Part shown: one piece after another, positions 27,366-35,143 of the stretch
Position numbering within the stretch: the first letter of the stretch is position 1
Layout: the number at the start of each line of letters is the position of its first letter
DNA from: a virus
DNA: 52,651 nt
Virus record (IMG/VR): IMGVR_UViG_3300025508_000025
Span: 1-52,651 of that record
Reading direction: 5' to 3' (one strand)
Notes under the pieces: generated by a model
Databases searched by the model: none
Told to the model about the DNA's origin: nothing
The model's input: the letters and a program-made list of their open reading frames with translations, nothing else
Translations under genes and position numbers: made by a program

Positions 27366-27747
27366 TCTTATCCTCCTCTATTGTTAGAACACATCTAGGG
27401 TTATCTTTATCCACACCCCCAAACCTATACACCACTTTCTTAATCTGCTTGGAACTATCATCCTCAATGATCTCAGCCTTAACCAAAGCATCGCAAGTAA
27501 ACTTATCTATAATAGAACAAGGGTTACTCACATCCAATCTTCTCTTGCTTTTGGCATAGTAGACATACTCCAATGAAACAACATCACTAAACTTAGGCAA
27601 GTCTTTAATCCTTTCCAACAAATCCTCTGTATAAATTTTCTTAGAAGCAGATAAGATTCTGTAATGAGCATTGCGATAATTGTTTAGGTTCAGAATGAAC
27701 TTCTTGTTTTTAGAATAGTAGACTTCAAGGGGTAGTATAAGAATCAT
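27358..27747 (-). CDS. RusA-like Holliday-junction resolvase
   Basis: The product has 129 residues, close to the usual RusA length of about 120. NYRNAHYRILSASKK at the start and KSKRRLDVSNPCSIIDKFTCDALVKAEIIEDD in the middle match the RusA core, with acidic residues at D72, D86 and D96/D97 in the metal-binding positions and K82 nearby. It resolves four-way junctions made by the annealing protein and exonuclease encoded upstream in the same operon. The start has no evident ribosome site, so coupling or an alternative start is possible. Confidence 0.8.
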   Translation of the reverse strand: MILILPLEVYYSKNKKFILNLNNYRNAHYRILSASKKIYTEDLLERIKDLPKFSDVVSLEYVYYAKSKRRLDVSNPCSIIDKFTCDALVKAEIIEDDSSKQIKKVVYRFGGVDKDNPRCVLTIEEDKNG

Positions 27748-27805
27748 GAATGAATTTCTATTGACTGGTAAAATATATTTTTATTGCTGCGATCCTTGGA
27801 AGCCG

Positions 27806-27982
27806 TCATTCTATTTCTACAAAAACCATAAACTGATCTTCATCTATCCTAATAATGGCTACGATGTTCTGATCTTTAAACTTTCTTTCTATACTGGTTA
27901 ATGTTTTCATCTTAACGAGATGGGTATCTATTTGATAATCACCATCTGTTGTCTCTAGTATTATTGATTTAAGACTTTTCAT
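27806..27982 (-). CDS. Small hypothetical protein
   Basis: The product has 58 residues, starting MKSLKSIILETTDGDYQIDTH. Alternating hydrophobic residues (SIILETTDGDYQI; NIVAIIRIDEDQFMVFVEI) suggest a small beta barrel or sheet. The start lies inside the end of the preceding gene (14-bp overlap), which supports that it is real. A 58-bp gap follows before the RusA-like gene and holds one copy of the ACTGGTAAA dispersed motif. Function unknown. Confidence 0.5.
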   Translation of the reverse strand: MKSLKSIILETTDGDYQIDTHLVKMKTLTSIERKFKDQNIVAIIRIDEDQFMVFVEIE

Positions 27983-28220
27983 TACGCAACTCCATTAGAT
28001 CATTCCATTTATAAAACTTTTTATTTATGTCATCCCAAAAATTACCTTTGTGTTTTTCTTCATAGGAAACTTCTATAGAACAAGCAATGTTTTTTTTATC
28101 TATGTGATCTTGTACTTGTTGTTTAACCTCTTCATCACTAGGTATATGATCAAATTCAAAACAAAAGAAAGGCTGAACAACTACCTTTTTTATTTTTGAT
28201 TTAGTCTTAAAGTCTTTCAT
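27969..28220 (-). CDS. Small hypothetical protein
   Basis: The product has 83 residues. A basic start (KDFKTKSKIKKVVVQPF) is followed by an acidic helix (IPSDEEVKQQVQDHIDKKNIACSIEVSYEE). Its ATG overlaps the stop of the Ref-like nuclease gene by 4 bp, so it is coupled to it. I do not recognise a family. Confidence 0.5.
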   Translation of the reverse strand: MKDFKTKSKIKKVVVQPFFCFEFDHIPSDEEVKQQVQDHIDKKNIACSIEVSYEEKHKGNFWDDINKKFYKWNDLMELRNEKS

Positions 28221-28525
28221 TCGTTCTCCATAATATTGTTTACTTGATCTAACAATTCTTGTTCTGTTCCATAGGCTGTTTCAAACCTCTTCTTCCAAGG
28301 ATGCCTACTGATAACAGGCTCGACATTCTTGCCACCTCGATGATGGTCAAAGCACAAGGGAAGGACATTAAAATGTGCGTTCTCTTTAGTCTTGCCATGA
28401 ATATGATGTATCTCTACAGCAGTATTATTAAAGCCTTTGTTGAAACAAACGATACAGCCTAGCTGAGAGACTGAATCCATATGTCTCTTCTCTTTAGCGT
28501 TTGGGTTTCTTCCTTTTACTGCCAT
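28217..28525 (-). CDS. Ref-like / HNH RecA-dependent nuclease
   Basis: ATG 28525 is chosen; a TTG at 28537 would add four residues. The product has 102 residues. C24-x2-C27, then VEIHHIHG (H40, H41), AHFNVLPLC (H51, C58) and H61-H62, then a late AYGTEQELLDQV. This order is typical of the phage P1 Ref group of HNH nucleases, which cut DNA at RecA-made D-loops. The family assignment is from memory of the motif set. It fits its recombination-gene neighbours. The start overlaps the upstream small basic gene by 32 bp. Confidence 0.75.
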   Translation of the reverse strand: MAVKGRNPNAKEKRHMDSVSQLGCIVCFNKGFNNTAVEIHHIHGKTKENAHFNVLPLCFDHHRGGKNVEPVISRHPWKKRFETAYGTEQELLDQVNNIMENE

Positions 28526-28604
28526 CTTTTTTACCAAATATTTTTTCCCAATTGTCCTGATACTTTGTACCCTTTTCAGGTCTCCTCTTGCTACCCTTCG
28601 ACAT
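28494..28604 (-). CDS. Tiny basic protein (MSKGSKRRP family)
   Basis: The product has 36 residues starting MSKGSKRRPEKGTKYQDNW; an ATG two codons earlier (28610) is also possible. The opening MSKGSKRRP and the later NWEKIFGK are the same as in very small proteins found in replication regions of many unrelated phages. The function is unknown to me. The gene overlaps both neighbours, in different frames, which is common for this family. Confidence 0.6.
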   Translation of the reverse strand: MSKGSKRRPEKGTKYQDNWEKIFGKKDGSKRKKPKR

Positions 28605-28719
28605 CTTCATCCCATATAAAACTTACAGTAGTCTTACCAAAAGAATCATACTGAATCTTCCATACCTTAAAAGGACAAGCATTAAGCCATGCAAAGAAGT
28701 CTCTAGCTTTTTGGTTCAT
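28591..28719 (-). CDS. Tiny WL-x-C family protein, copy 1
   Basis: The product has 42 residues (MNQKARDFFAWLNACPFKV...). The ATG overlaps the upstream stop (ATGA). The pattern aromatic-AWL-x2-C, a short beta hairpin, then an F-IWDEDVE acidic end is shared with the 46-residue product at 36809..36949. Presence of a second copy, and the coupled start, argue that this short frame is a real gene. Function unknown. Confidence 0.6.
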   Translation of the reverse strand: MNQKARDFFAWLNACPFKVWKIQYDSFGKTTVSFIWDEDVEG

Positions 28720-29060
28720 GCTCCATACCTCTTGCGTTCTTCCCTAGCGTTGACCATCTTAGTCCTCCACTCCTCAAAGCCTACTTCTAAGGCTCTTAGC
28801 TGTATCTTAATAGCAGACAAACCACCTTTGGCTTCTCCCACTCTTAGTCTAGCGTTATAGAGTTCGTCACTAGACTCTGCCCAAGTTTCTTGAGCAGAGG
28901 TAGTTTTCATTCCATCAGCAAGTGCCTTGAGTTTAAGAACAGCCAACAACTGTTTGACATCAGCTTCATTCTTAAACACCAAGTATTCAGTTTTCTCTAT
29001 CAGTGGTGCAAGAGTTCTAATTTGATGCATCCACGATTCTACTTGCTCATCCACTATCAA
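28716..29060 (-). CDS. Helical hypothetical protein
   Basis: The product has 114 residues and is almost entirely helical with heptad-like leucines (IRTLAPLIEKTEYLVF; VKQLLAVLKLKALADGMKT; LSAIKIQLRALEVGFEEWR). This looks like a small coiled-coil or four-helix protein such as those found beside phage recombination genes. Its ATG overlaps the preceding stop by 4 bp. No DNA-binding motif is evident. Confidence 0.55.
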   Translation of the reverse strand: MIVDEQVESWMHQIRTLAPLIEKTEYLVFKNEADVKQLLAVLKLKALADGMKTTSAQETWAESSDELYNARLRVGEAKGGLSAIKIQLRALEVGFEEWRTKMVNAREERKRYGA

Positions 29061-29269
29061 CCCTCCTTGGTAAAGAATTTACCAATCTGATCTTCAACAT
29101 TGTTTAATGCTTTTCTTCCATGCATTTCATTGAATACTCGTCTAGCAATTTGTTCAGAGTATGGTTCTTCTTTATGCACCCTTCTTTCATCAGTGTTCAT
29201 CCTAAACCATGTGCTGAAATTAGCTTCGTAAGATTCATCGTCATCGTATGTAAATACTGCTTGTTCCAT
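29057..29269 (-). CDS. Small hypothetical protein
   Basis: The product has 70 residues. An acidic N-terminus (TYDDDESYEANFSTWFRM) is followed by a basic, helical middle (SEQIARRVFNEMHGRKALNN). A GGGGG tract upstream can serve as ribosome site. It is packed between operon neighbours. No family recognised. Confidence 0.5.
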   Translation of the reverse strand: MEQAVFTYDDDESYEANFSTWFRMNTDERRVHKEEPYSEQIARRVFNEMHGRKALNNVEDQIGKFFTKEG

Positions 29270-29270
29270 A

Positions 29271-29492
29271 TCAAACCCCCAGTCTGTCTTGGTTAATTTT
29301 ATCTCGTTCTTCTTGTATCTTGAAAAACATATAGTCCATCAAAAGGGAATGTGGGGTAGACCCACTTCCCTCTGCGATAGGTTTTAACTGCTCAATCAAA
29401 TCAGAGTAGTTCTTCATGTATTCAAAAAATATATACTGGTCAATAGAATTTTCTATGTCCTGTATCTGCTCTTTGTTTTGTAAAATACTCAT
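29271..29492 (-). CDS. Small helical hypothetical protein
   Basis: The product has 73 residues and is acidic and helical (IQDIENSIDQYIFFEYMKNYSDLIEQLKPI). The DNA for DQYIFFEY carries a degenerate copy of the dispersed ACCAGT motif. It starts one base after the preceding stop codon and is followed directly by the next gene. Function unknown. Confidence 0.5.
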   Translation of the reverse strand: MSILQNKEQIQDIENSIDQYIFFEYMKNYSDLIEQLKPIAEGSGSTPHSLLMDYMFFKIQEERDKINQDRLGV

Positions 29493-29819
29493 TTAGAATG
29501 GAATGTCATCATCAGAAATCTCAGGCTTACTTACAGGTCTAGGCTCTACAGGTCTAGGTTCTGCATCAAAGTCATCAGGTTTCTTCTGTGGCTGTGGAAT
29601 ATCTAATCGACAATACTTGTAGTCATTGCCATTCTTAGATTGCCTATCCCATAAAGCAACACGCATCTCAGCTTCTTGCCCACTCTTAACTTTCTCTACC
29701 AAAGACTTGAGTAGCTTTTTATCTAGGACAACCTTGCCTGTCCAATCAGGCTGTTTCTCATTGTCCTTGTAGTTATTAGTGAAGATTGCTCCATCACTCT
29801 GCATCCTTTCTTCAGTCAT
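29493..29819 (-). CDS. Single-stranded-DNA-binding-like protein
   Basis: The product has 108 residues with a strong AAGGAGG site. Residues 20-75 form a short beta domain (TGKVVLDKKLLKSLVEKVKSGQEAEMRVALWDR..YKYCRLDIP). A Pro/Glu-rich linker ends in DDDIPF, the hallmark C-terminal tail by which SSB proteins recruit partners. The fold is not a classical OB domain to the eye, so it could be a convergent analogue. Its place between the annealing protein and other recombination genes supports a single-strand binding role. Confidence 0.7.
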   Translation of the reverse strand: MTEERMQSDGAIFTNNYKDNEKQPDWTGKVVLDKKLLKSLVEKVKSGQEAEMRVALWDRQSKNGNDYKYCRLDIPQPQKKPDDFDAEPRPVEPRPVSKPEISDDDIPF

Positions 29820-30519
29820 CTTTTACCTCCTTTGGTAAGTTATTTATAAATTCTTGAATCGCAACATCTAAAGTTTCTTTATGCTTTGGAAACTTATCTT
29901 TAAGAGTTCCTACTGCTTCGCTGTTAGTTTTATAGGCATTTACAACTTCATCCCTCGTGGTATAAAGAGCCAAGGTTTCTACAAATCCATGAACAAAAGC
30001 ATCTGCCCAACCTTTAGACCCCATAGCATCCTCTTCAACAACCTCTTCCTTTACAGGTTCAGCTTTCTTAGGTGGTGCTTTCTTTTCTTTAGGCTGTTCA
30101 TCTTTAGCTTCATCAGGCAAAGTTTCATCAGCCATACCAGTAAAGACTGATATGCCTAATCCAAACATCGCCACACATTTAACCAAGCATCGCATCGCAT
30201 TATCTGATACTTGCCTAGCATGAGGATTGACCACTGGGTTATTCTTATAATCCATGACTGGCAATCTCATCTCTCTTACCAAGTCATCAATCATAATTCT
30301 AGTCACAACTTCAGCCGTGCCATCAGGTAGAGTCTTGTAAGGTACTCCATCGAAATCGACAAACTCATATTGTGCTTGTGGGTACTCCTCACATAGAAGC
30401 ATCCACATCCTTGACCAACTCAGATAAGTTAGTTTCATTTTCTCCTCAGTGTGTTTTGACACATCCACTTTGGATAGTGTTTCCCACACATCTTTATAGG
30501 TTAGTTTTTTCTCAGCCAT
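29812..30519 (-). CDS. Sak/Rad52-like single-strand annealing protein
   Basis: The product has 235 residues. LTYLSWSRMWMLLCEEYPQAQYEFVDFDG then DGTAEVVTRIMID, LPVMDYKNNPVVNPHARQVSDNAMRCLVKCVAMFGLG is the diagnostic core of the DUF1071/Sak group of annealing proteins. The C-terminal 100 residues are an acidic/Pro-Lys linker plus a helical end. It anneals exposed 3' strands made by the RecB-like exonuclease encoded two genes upstream. Stop and start overlap the SSB-like gene. Confidence 0.88.
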   Translation of the reverse strand: MAEKKLTYKDVWETLSKVDVSKHTEEKMKLTYLSWSRMWMLLCEEYPQAQYEFVDFDGVPYKTLPDGTAEVVTRIMIDDLVREMRLPVMDYKNNPVVNPHARQVSDNAMRCLVKCVAMFGLGISVFTGMADETLPDEAKDEQPKEKKAPPKKAEPVKEEVVEEDAMGSKGWADAFVHGFVETLALYTTRDEVVNAYKTNSEAVGTLKDKFPKHKETLDVAIQEFINNLPKEVKDD

Positions 30520-30520
30520 T

Positions 30521-30970
30521 TTATACCTCCTCAGTATTTAATTGTTTGTAAGTCATATTCTTGTACTTGTTAAATAAATCTTTAACAAACTTAGGAACAT
30601 CTATCTCCTTGAAAGAGTTCATCATGATGTCTCTCTCAACTAGGTTCTTAAACAGACCCCAAGAATCCCATACAATACTCAAAGGCATACTGTGTGCATG
30701 ATAAGGACTTTGAATACCTGTCTGATAATGAAATCCTTTTCTATAATTAAACTTCATTACTTTGTCCTGAAGTTTGTTATGCCTAACCCTAGATTCTTCT
30801 TCAAGTTCTTTAATCTTCAGGTCTAACTCATAAAGACTTTGCCTCTCACTATCAAATAATTGATATTGTTTGGTTTGCTTTAGTGCTTCTAATTTTTTTA
30901 AATGGTGTTGTTCCATTAACTTCTTTACCTCTTTTGAGATAAAGTCTCTTTCTTTAGCTAATAATTTCAT
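30521..30970 (-). CDS. Hypothetical coiled-coil protein between exonuclease and annealing protein
   Basis: ATG 30970 is chosen because AAAGGGAGA lies 4 bp upstream; an earlier in-frame ATG (31012) lacks this. The product has 149 residues. The N-terminal half is a long charged coiled coil (KLLAKERDFISKEVKKLMEQHHLKKLEALKQ; LYELDLKIKELEEESRVRH); the rest is mixed. It overlaps the end of the exonuclease gene. It may be an accessory of the exonuclease/annealing pair, which is inference from position. Confidence 0.6.
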   Translation of the reverse strand: MKLLAKERDFISKEVKKLMEQHHLKKLEALKQTKQYQLFDSERQSLYELDLKIKELEEESRVRHNKLQDKVMKFNYRKGFHYQTGIQSPYHAHSMPLSIVWDSWGLFKNLVERDIMMNSFKEIDVPKFVKDLFNKYKNMTYKQLNTEEV

Positions 30971-31856
30971 TTTTCTCCCTTTGAAATTGATCACAAAATT
31001 CAGCCACATCACAATAGTCTTTACATCGAATACATTCTCCCTTGAGAAATTCTATGTTTAGAATCTTCTTGTCATCGTGACCACCTAAAAACTCATCAGC
31101 TAATTCTTGCGTATCCAAAACACGCAGAGCAGATTTCCTACCCTTTTTCATAACTCGATAAGCATCCTTCCTTCTCCACACTTCCGCATCACTGCACAAA
31201 GGCAATGTCTTACTGATTAGATAATCAGCTTCTGCATCTTGATGGATTGAAACTCGTTGTTTGATAAACTCTTCTTGTTGTTCTTCACTCCATTTGAGTA
31301 TAGGAATGACACTGACTGGTGACTTAGGATAACCATCCCCACTTCTCAGCATTTGGTTTTTGCTCCAGTCTCGATTGATCGTAATTATATTTAACTGGTC
31401 AATAGAAATTTCTGGGTAGTTCTGACGAAGCAACCAATCGTAGCAATTAAGCTGTTGTTCCCACTCTATCTTCCCATCTTTCATTGCAGACATAACTGAC
31501 CAAACAGATGTGACTTTGTAATCTTTAAGAGTGTTAGTGCCTAAAGAGATTGAATCAGTCTGACCACTGATAGTCCAACCATTTACCTTGGCGAACATCC
31601 TCTCCTCTGTGATGGTGTCCTCGTTGCCCTCATTGGCTCTCTCAAGGATAGTGTGAACACTTTGACCTAGTAGCTTCCAAATCTCGTTAGAGACATCCAC
31701 ACTGATCTCAGAGTCATGTTCCTCTTTAAGTAGTCTAATGCGAGGAGGAGCAAGTAAACCAGTGACCGACATAGTAGAAGCACCTTTAGAGTAGCTATCG
31801 TTATGCACCGCCCTGATTATTTCATCAGGTATGTTCTGATTGTTAGTGTATTTCAA
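30954..31856 (-). CDS. RecB/Cas4-like PD-(D/E)XK exonuclease
   Basis: The product has 300 residues. The start is TTG with GGAAAAGGA upstream. The nuclease motifs are H68 (GQSVHTILE), D101 (SGQTDSIS), D112-x-K114 (LKDYKVTS) and Q135-x3-Y139. These match the RecB family. At the C-terminus four Cys (275, 278, 282, 288) form a C-x2-C-x3-C-x5-C cluster that may bind Fe-S as in Cas4/AddB proteins. With the Sak-like protein it would make a two-component recombination system. Host-genome degradation is also possible. Confidence 0.85.
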   Translation of the reverse strand: MKYTNNQNIPDEIIRAVHNDSYSKGASTMSVTGLLAPPRIRLLKEEHDSEISVDVSNEIWKLLGQSVHTILERANEGNEDTITEERMFAKVNGWTISGQTDSISLGTNTLKDYKVTSVWSVMSAMKDGKIEWEQQLNCYDWLLRQNYPEISIDQLNIITINRDWSKNQMLRSGDGYPKSPVSVIPILKWSEEQQEEFIKQRVSIHQDAEADYLISKTLPLCSDAEVWRRKDAYRVMKKGRKSALRVLDTQELADEFLGGHDDKKILNIEFLKGECIRCKDYCDVAEFCDQFQREKNEIIS

Positions 31857-32145
31857 TGTGTATTCCTTTTCCTTTTTTGCTTAGAGATACAACATTGCCA
31901 ATCTCAGCTTGAGCCTTGAGACCCTTAATAGATATTCTTCTATCTCCTCTAGCATTGTTAGTTCTATATAGATTGATAACAGTCTCAGTGCCATCAATAA
32001 ACTTAGCTTCTAGTGTGGCTCTATCGCCTGACTTCATCTTATTAAAGTCAACGCCATAAGATTTAACAAACTCTCTTACGCTGTTGTTAGCATCTATGAT
32101 TGCTTTGTCTAACATTGTCTTAGTGAGTTTGATCTGTGCTTCCAT
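31843..32145 (-). CDS. Conserved hypothetical protein of the recombination operon
   Basis: The product has 100 residues. A helical start (KLTKTMLDKAIIDANNSVREFVKSYGVDFNKM) is followed by a basic beta part (NLYRTNNARGDRRISIKGLKAQAEIGNVVSLSKKGKGIHIEI). The late part vaguely recalls beta-barrel effector domains of some restriction enzymes; this is weak. Start codon overlaps the upstream stop (TAATG on the minus strand), ribosome site GGAGA. Confidence 0.5.
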   Translation of the reverse strand: MEAQIKLTKTMLDKAIIDANNSVREFVKSYGVDFNKMKSGDRATLEAKFIDGTETVINLYRTNNARGDRRISIKGLKAQAEIGNVVSLSKKGKGIHIEIH

Positions 32146-32390
32146 TACTTAATTCTCCATATGCCTATGCCATCAGCTAACTGTCTTACAGTAAACTTCT
32201 TGTTAGGATTCTTGTAAGTGAATCGCAACACAAAGTTCCTAATGATTTTTTGTTCTTGGTTTATTTTGGTTTTAGGTAGTGGTACAACGATACTGTCATC
32301 TACCTTTAAATCTTCTAAAGGTAAGTCGTACTTTCTTGGTTTACCTTTTGATCTAGGTAGTGGTATACCTTTCTTAATTTCAAACTCCAT
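32145..32390 (-). CDS. Small promoter-proximal protein (DUF7303-like)
   Basis: The product has 81 residues and comes first in the minus-strand operon, about 30 bp after a near-consensus promoter. FEIKKGIPLPRSKGKPRKYDLPLEDLKVDDSIVVP..FTVRQLADGIGIWRIK matches a phage family of short proteins that end in 'FTVR...G.RVWR.K'; the family number is from memory. The fold could be a winged or KOW-like DNA-binding domain. An early regulatory role fits but is inference. Confidence 0.6.
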   Translation of the reverse strand: MEFEIKKGIPLPRSKGKPRKYDLPLEDLKVDDSIVVPLPKTKINQEQKIIRNFVLRFTYKNPNKKFTVRQLADGIGIWRIK

Positions 32391-32420
32391 ATGCTTTCCT
32401 CAATAGATGGTTATGAATAA

Positions 32421-32448
32421 ATTATATAGACTAATTGAATTTTATCAA
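32421..32448 (-). promoter_or_regulatory. Sigma70-type promoter for the minus-strand recombination operon
   Basis: On the minus strand TTGATA (32448-32443) and TATAAT (32426-32421) are separated by exactly 16 bp, one base short of ideal and one mismatch from the -35 consensus. The predicted start lies about 20-25 bp before the first ATG at 32390. No other open frame precedes it. This is the best housekeeping-type promoter seen in the window and suggests that the operon is expressed early by host RNA polymerase. Confidence 0.75.
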
Positions 32449-32521
32449 GAGAGATGATGTTAATTTGTTTATAAGCAGATGAACCCTTGATTAGTATGGT
32501 GGAATGAATTAATATTTGGGA

Positions 32522-32794
32522 ATGGATTTAAACGCTGAAACAAAACTTGATCTCTTGGTTATTAAACAAGCTGTTCGAGATTGTGGAAGCAAGGACATTG
32601 ATATTTCAAGTAAGGCACTCTCTTATTTTATATCAGATGACTTTAAAAAACTAGCAAAACGCAATCATATCGATGCAGATATGGTTAGAGGTGCAGTTGG
32701 AAGTTTAAGTGCTTACCCACTACTATCAAGAAAGAAGTTAGCTAATGATATGGCTAAAGAGATTGATGCTGTGTGGGTTAAGAAGATTACTTAG
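32522..32794 (+). CDS. Small hypothetical protein upstream of the primase-helicase
   Basis: ATG 32522 is preferred to a TTG two codons earlier. The product has 90 residues, all helical, slightly basic (KLDLLVIKQAVRDCGSKDIDISSKALSYFISDDFKKLAKRNHIDADMVRGAVGSL). The shape could be a small DNA-binding or adaptor protein, but there is no clear helix-turn-helix. The gene is separated from the primase by 80 bp that contain a large palindrome. Confidence 0.55.
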   Translation: MDLNAETKLDLLVIKQAVRDCGSKDIDISSKALSYFISDDFKKLAKRNHIDADMVRGAVGSLSAYPLLSRKKLANDMAKEIDAVWVKKIT

Positions 32795-32815
32795 TAGGTA
32801 TATATACCTAGTAAG
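32790..32815. repeat. Long palindrome upstream of the primase-helicase gene
   Basis: The core TAGGTATATATACCTA (32795-32810) is a perfect 16-bp palindrome, and the flanks CTTAG/GTAAG extend it with one mismatched pair. The 13-mer TAGTAGGTATATA at 32792-32804 is found again exactly at 43864-43876, upstream of the gene before the large terminase, and TATACCTAGTA recurs at 43784-43794. A second small hairpin (ACTAC/GTAGT) follows at 32830-32844. Placement before two plus-strand gene sets suggests an operator or phage-specific promoter element. Confidence 0.6.
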
Positions 32816-32874
32816 TATTTTAATAAGTAACTACTAAAAGTAGTAAGTATAAAAAGAAATGTAAGGGAGGTCTT

Positions 32875-34647
32875 ATGCAAAGTCAAGAGGTAAGTGATAT
32901 TAGAAGTCACATTAACCACAACAATAAAACAGGTGACATGGGTCAGGGTCAGTACAAGATTACTTGTCCTAGTTGCCAAAACAACAGAACAAAAAACAGA
33001 ACAGACACCCCACTAAGTGTCAATATTAATTCAGAAACCATAGTTTATAATTGTCATCATTGTGGAATCAATGGTGCATTTCCAAGAACACAAGGAGTTA
33101 AAATGTCAGTCGTCAAAACACCACCAAAGAAACCAATGAAGCCAATCAATCTACCCAAAGAAACCAAATCAGATAAGACTGCTCAATGGTTATTGGCACG
33201 AGGAATTAGTCAGGAGGTAGCGGAGGATTGTGGTTGCGTCTTGGCAGAAAAAAATAATTTACCAGTCATAGGTTTTTCTTTCCACGATGGTTCTAACACT
33301 ATCGCAGTCAAATGGAGAACAGCAAATGGTAAGAAAGACTTTTGGTGGGATAACAACGCAGTCAAACTATGGGGTAAGCAAACTTTCAAAGATGATTTGC
33401 CAACAGTTGAATCAACGATTGTAATTACAGAGGGAGAGATGGATACCCTTGCAATTAAAGAAGCGTTCAAAAATCACAGCAACATTACAGTTTACTCAGT
33501 TCCAAATGGAGCACCAAACAAAGTAGCAGATGACAAGAAGGTTGACCCAAATGAAGAGGGTAGGTTTAAGTATGTGTGGAGTGAGAGAGCAAAGTTCGAG
33601 GATGTTGAGAGGATTATTCTTGCCACTGATATAGATGATAGTGGAGATGCCTTGGCACAGGAGTTGTCAAGGAGACTTAACAAGGCTAGATGTTATAAGG
33701 TTGATTACCTTGGACATAAAGATGCGAATGATCTATTAATAGAGACAGATGCTAAGACTGTTAGACAACAGATACTTAATGCACAGCCAGTTCCTTTGCA
33801 TGGTCTTAACAACATAGACTTTTACGATAAGGAGTTCCAAACTTTGTATGACCAAGGATATCCTAAAGGAGTAAGCACAGGGTTTGCCCAAGTAGATAGT
33901 CTATTTAATTTGCAGACAGGTTATCTTGCAGTGATCACAGGCTATCCTTCGGATGGTAAGTCAGCTTTTGTTGATCAGTTGTGTGTGAATGTAGCCAAGA
34001 ATTACGGATGGAAAACAAACTACTGTTCTTTTGAAAAGCCACCAACACTTCATGCAATTCAGTTAGCACAATGTTTTACTGGTAAACCATTTTTTGAAGG
34101 GCAGAATGCACGGATGACCCAAGAAGAAAAAGACTTCTCGCAACACTTTATCAACGAACATTTTTTATTCCAAGATTACCAAGATGGAGGGATGCCCACG
34201 ATTGAAAGAGTTCTAGAAAAAGGAGCAGATGCAGTCATGAGATATGGGGTAAAGATACTTGTCATAGACCCATTCAATTTTATCCAGTCCAATCATCAAG
34301 GTTTAGTCACAGATGCTATCTCTGAAATGCTTACGAAAGTTCAGTTGTTTTGCAAGAAATTTGATGTGCTTTGTTTCTTTATTGCTCATCCCACCAAACC
34401 TTTTGTCAGGGATGGCAAGAAGAATGTTTGTACTGGGAATGATATCAGTGGAAGTAATGCTTGGTTCTCTAAATGTGATACAGGATTGACAGTTTATCGT
34501 GGGGAAAGTAATGTAGAGATACATTGTTGGAAGCAAAGGTGGGCATGGTGTGGAAAAACAGGTAACACCAGTCTAACTTTTGACCCATTGAGTAATAGAT
34601 ATGCAGAAGAAGAAGTCTTACATGACGATTATGACTGGGAATTCTAA
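32875..34647 (+). CDS. Primase-helicase (T7 gp4 / Twinkle-like)
   Basis: The product has 590 residues with a strong AGGGAGG site. Zinc motif C31-x2-C34 and C60-x2-C63 is followed by a TOPRIM domain with TEGEMD (185-190) and ATDIDD (250-255). The RecA-like helicase domain has Walker A GYPSDGKS (356-363) and Walker B LVIDPFNF (about 462-469). It synthesises primers and unwinds DNA at the fork. It is the only replication enzyme found here; no polymerase gene is visible, so host polymerase III is presumably used. The last 26 bp overlap the next gene. Confidence 0.93.
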   Translation: MQSQEVSDIRSHINHNNKTGDMGQGQYKITCPSCQNNRTKNRTDTPLSVNINSETIVYNCHHCGINGAFPRTQGVKMSVVKTPPKKPMKPINLPKETKSDKTAQWLLARGISQEVAEDCGCVLAEKNNLPVIGFSFHDGSNTIAVKWRTANGKKDFWWDNNAVKLWGKQTFKDDLPTVESTIVITEGEMDTLAIKEAFKNHSNITVYSVPNGAPNKVADDKKVDPNEEGRFKYVWSERAKFEDVERIILATDIDDSGDALAQELSRRLNKARCYKVDYLGHKDANDLLIETDAKTVRQQILNAQPVPLHGLNNIDFYDKEFQTLYDQGYPKGVSTGFAQVDSLFNLQTGYLAVITGYPSDGKSAFVDQLCVNVAKNYGWKTNYCSFEKPPTLHAIQLAQCFTGKPFFEGQNARMTQEEKDFSQHFINEHFLFQDYQDGGMPTIERVLEKGADAVMRYGVKILVIDPFNFIQSNHQGLVTDAISEMLTKVQLFCKKFDVLCFFIAHPTKPFVRDGKKNVCTGNDISGSNAWFSKCDTGLTVYRGESNVEIHCWKQRWAWCGKTGNTSLTFDPLSNRYAEEEVLHDDYDWEF

Positions 34648-35143
34648 AGAAGATATTCATGTCAATGATATAGGCAGTGCTTATCTTCATAAAAGACATA
34701 AGGTTCAAGTCAAACAATTTGCTAAATCAAAAGTTGGTCGAGCCATAGTGCTTGATCAACACTTAATAGATGTGCTGTTTCTTAATAACGACCTTGATAC
34801 CCAACAACATAATGTATGCGATAAGTATCTTGGTTTATTAAGTAAGTCAGGATGTTTTGTCCAGACCCCAGCTCTAGATAAAATATTATTTACTGGTCAT
34901 CAAAATTCAGCCTCCGAATCTCGCTCTGTAATTCTAATTAAAGTTCAAAGAAAAATTACAGAAGAAGTTGGGAGAAAAAAAGAACAGTTGTTTTGGAATT
35001 TGATGGTAAACAACCCAAAGAAAATCAATGCCTTGGAGGTAATGGTAATTCAAGAATGTGCGGATGCACTACAAAACTATTGGTATGTCAGTCAGCAGAA
35101 CCCTGTATCGCTGTTCCAACAAAGCCTTGTAAACCAGTCTTAA
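34622..35143 (+). CDS. Hypothetical protein following the primase-helicase
   Basis: ATG 34622 is chosen, with AGAAGAAG upstream; an in-frame ATG at 34601 is possible. The product has 173 residues. DIHVNDIGSAYLHKRHKVQVKQFAKSKVGRAIVLDQHLIDVLFLNNDL is basic and helical and may bind nucleic acid. The codons for KILFTG (about 34873) carry a perfect copy of the dispersed motif. The last 56 bp overlap, tail to tail, the opposite-strand repressor-like gene. Not recognised as a family. Confidence 0.55.
   Translation: MTIMTGNSKEDIHVNDIGSAYLHKRHKVQVKQFAKSKVGRAIVLDQHLIDVLFLNNDLDTQQHNVCDKYLGLLSKSGCFVQTPALDKILFTGHQNSASESRSVILIKVQRKITEEVGRKKEQLFWNLMVNNPKKINALEVMVIQECADALQNYWYVSQQNPVSLFQQSLVNQS

Noticed and set aside
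27407-27415. Single TTATCCACA (DnaA box) in the RusA-like gene
   Set aside because: A lone copy inside coding sequence without other origin features is expected by chance.
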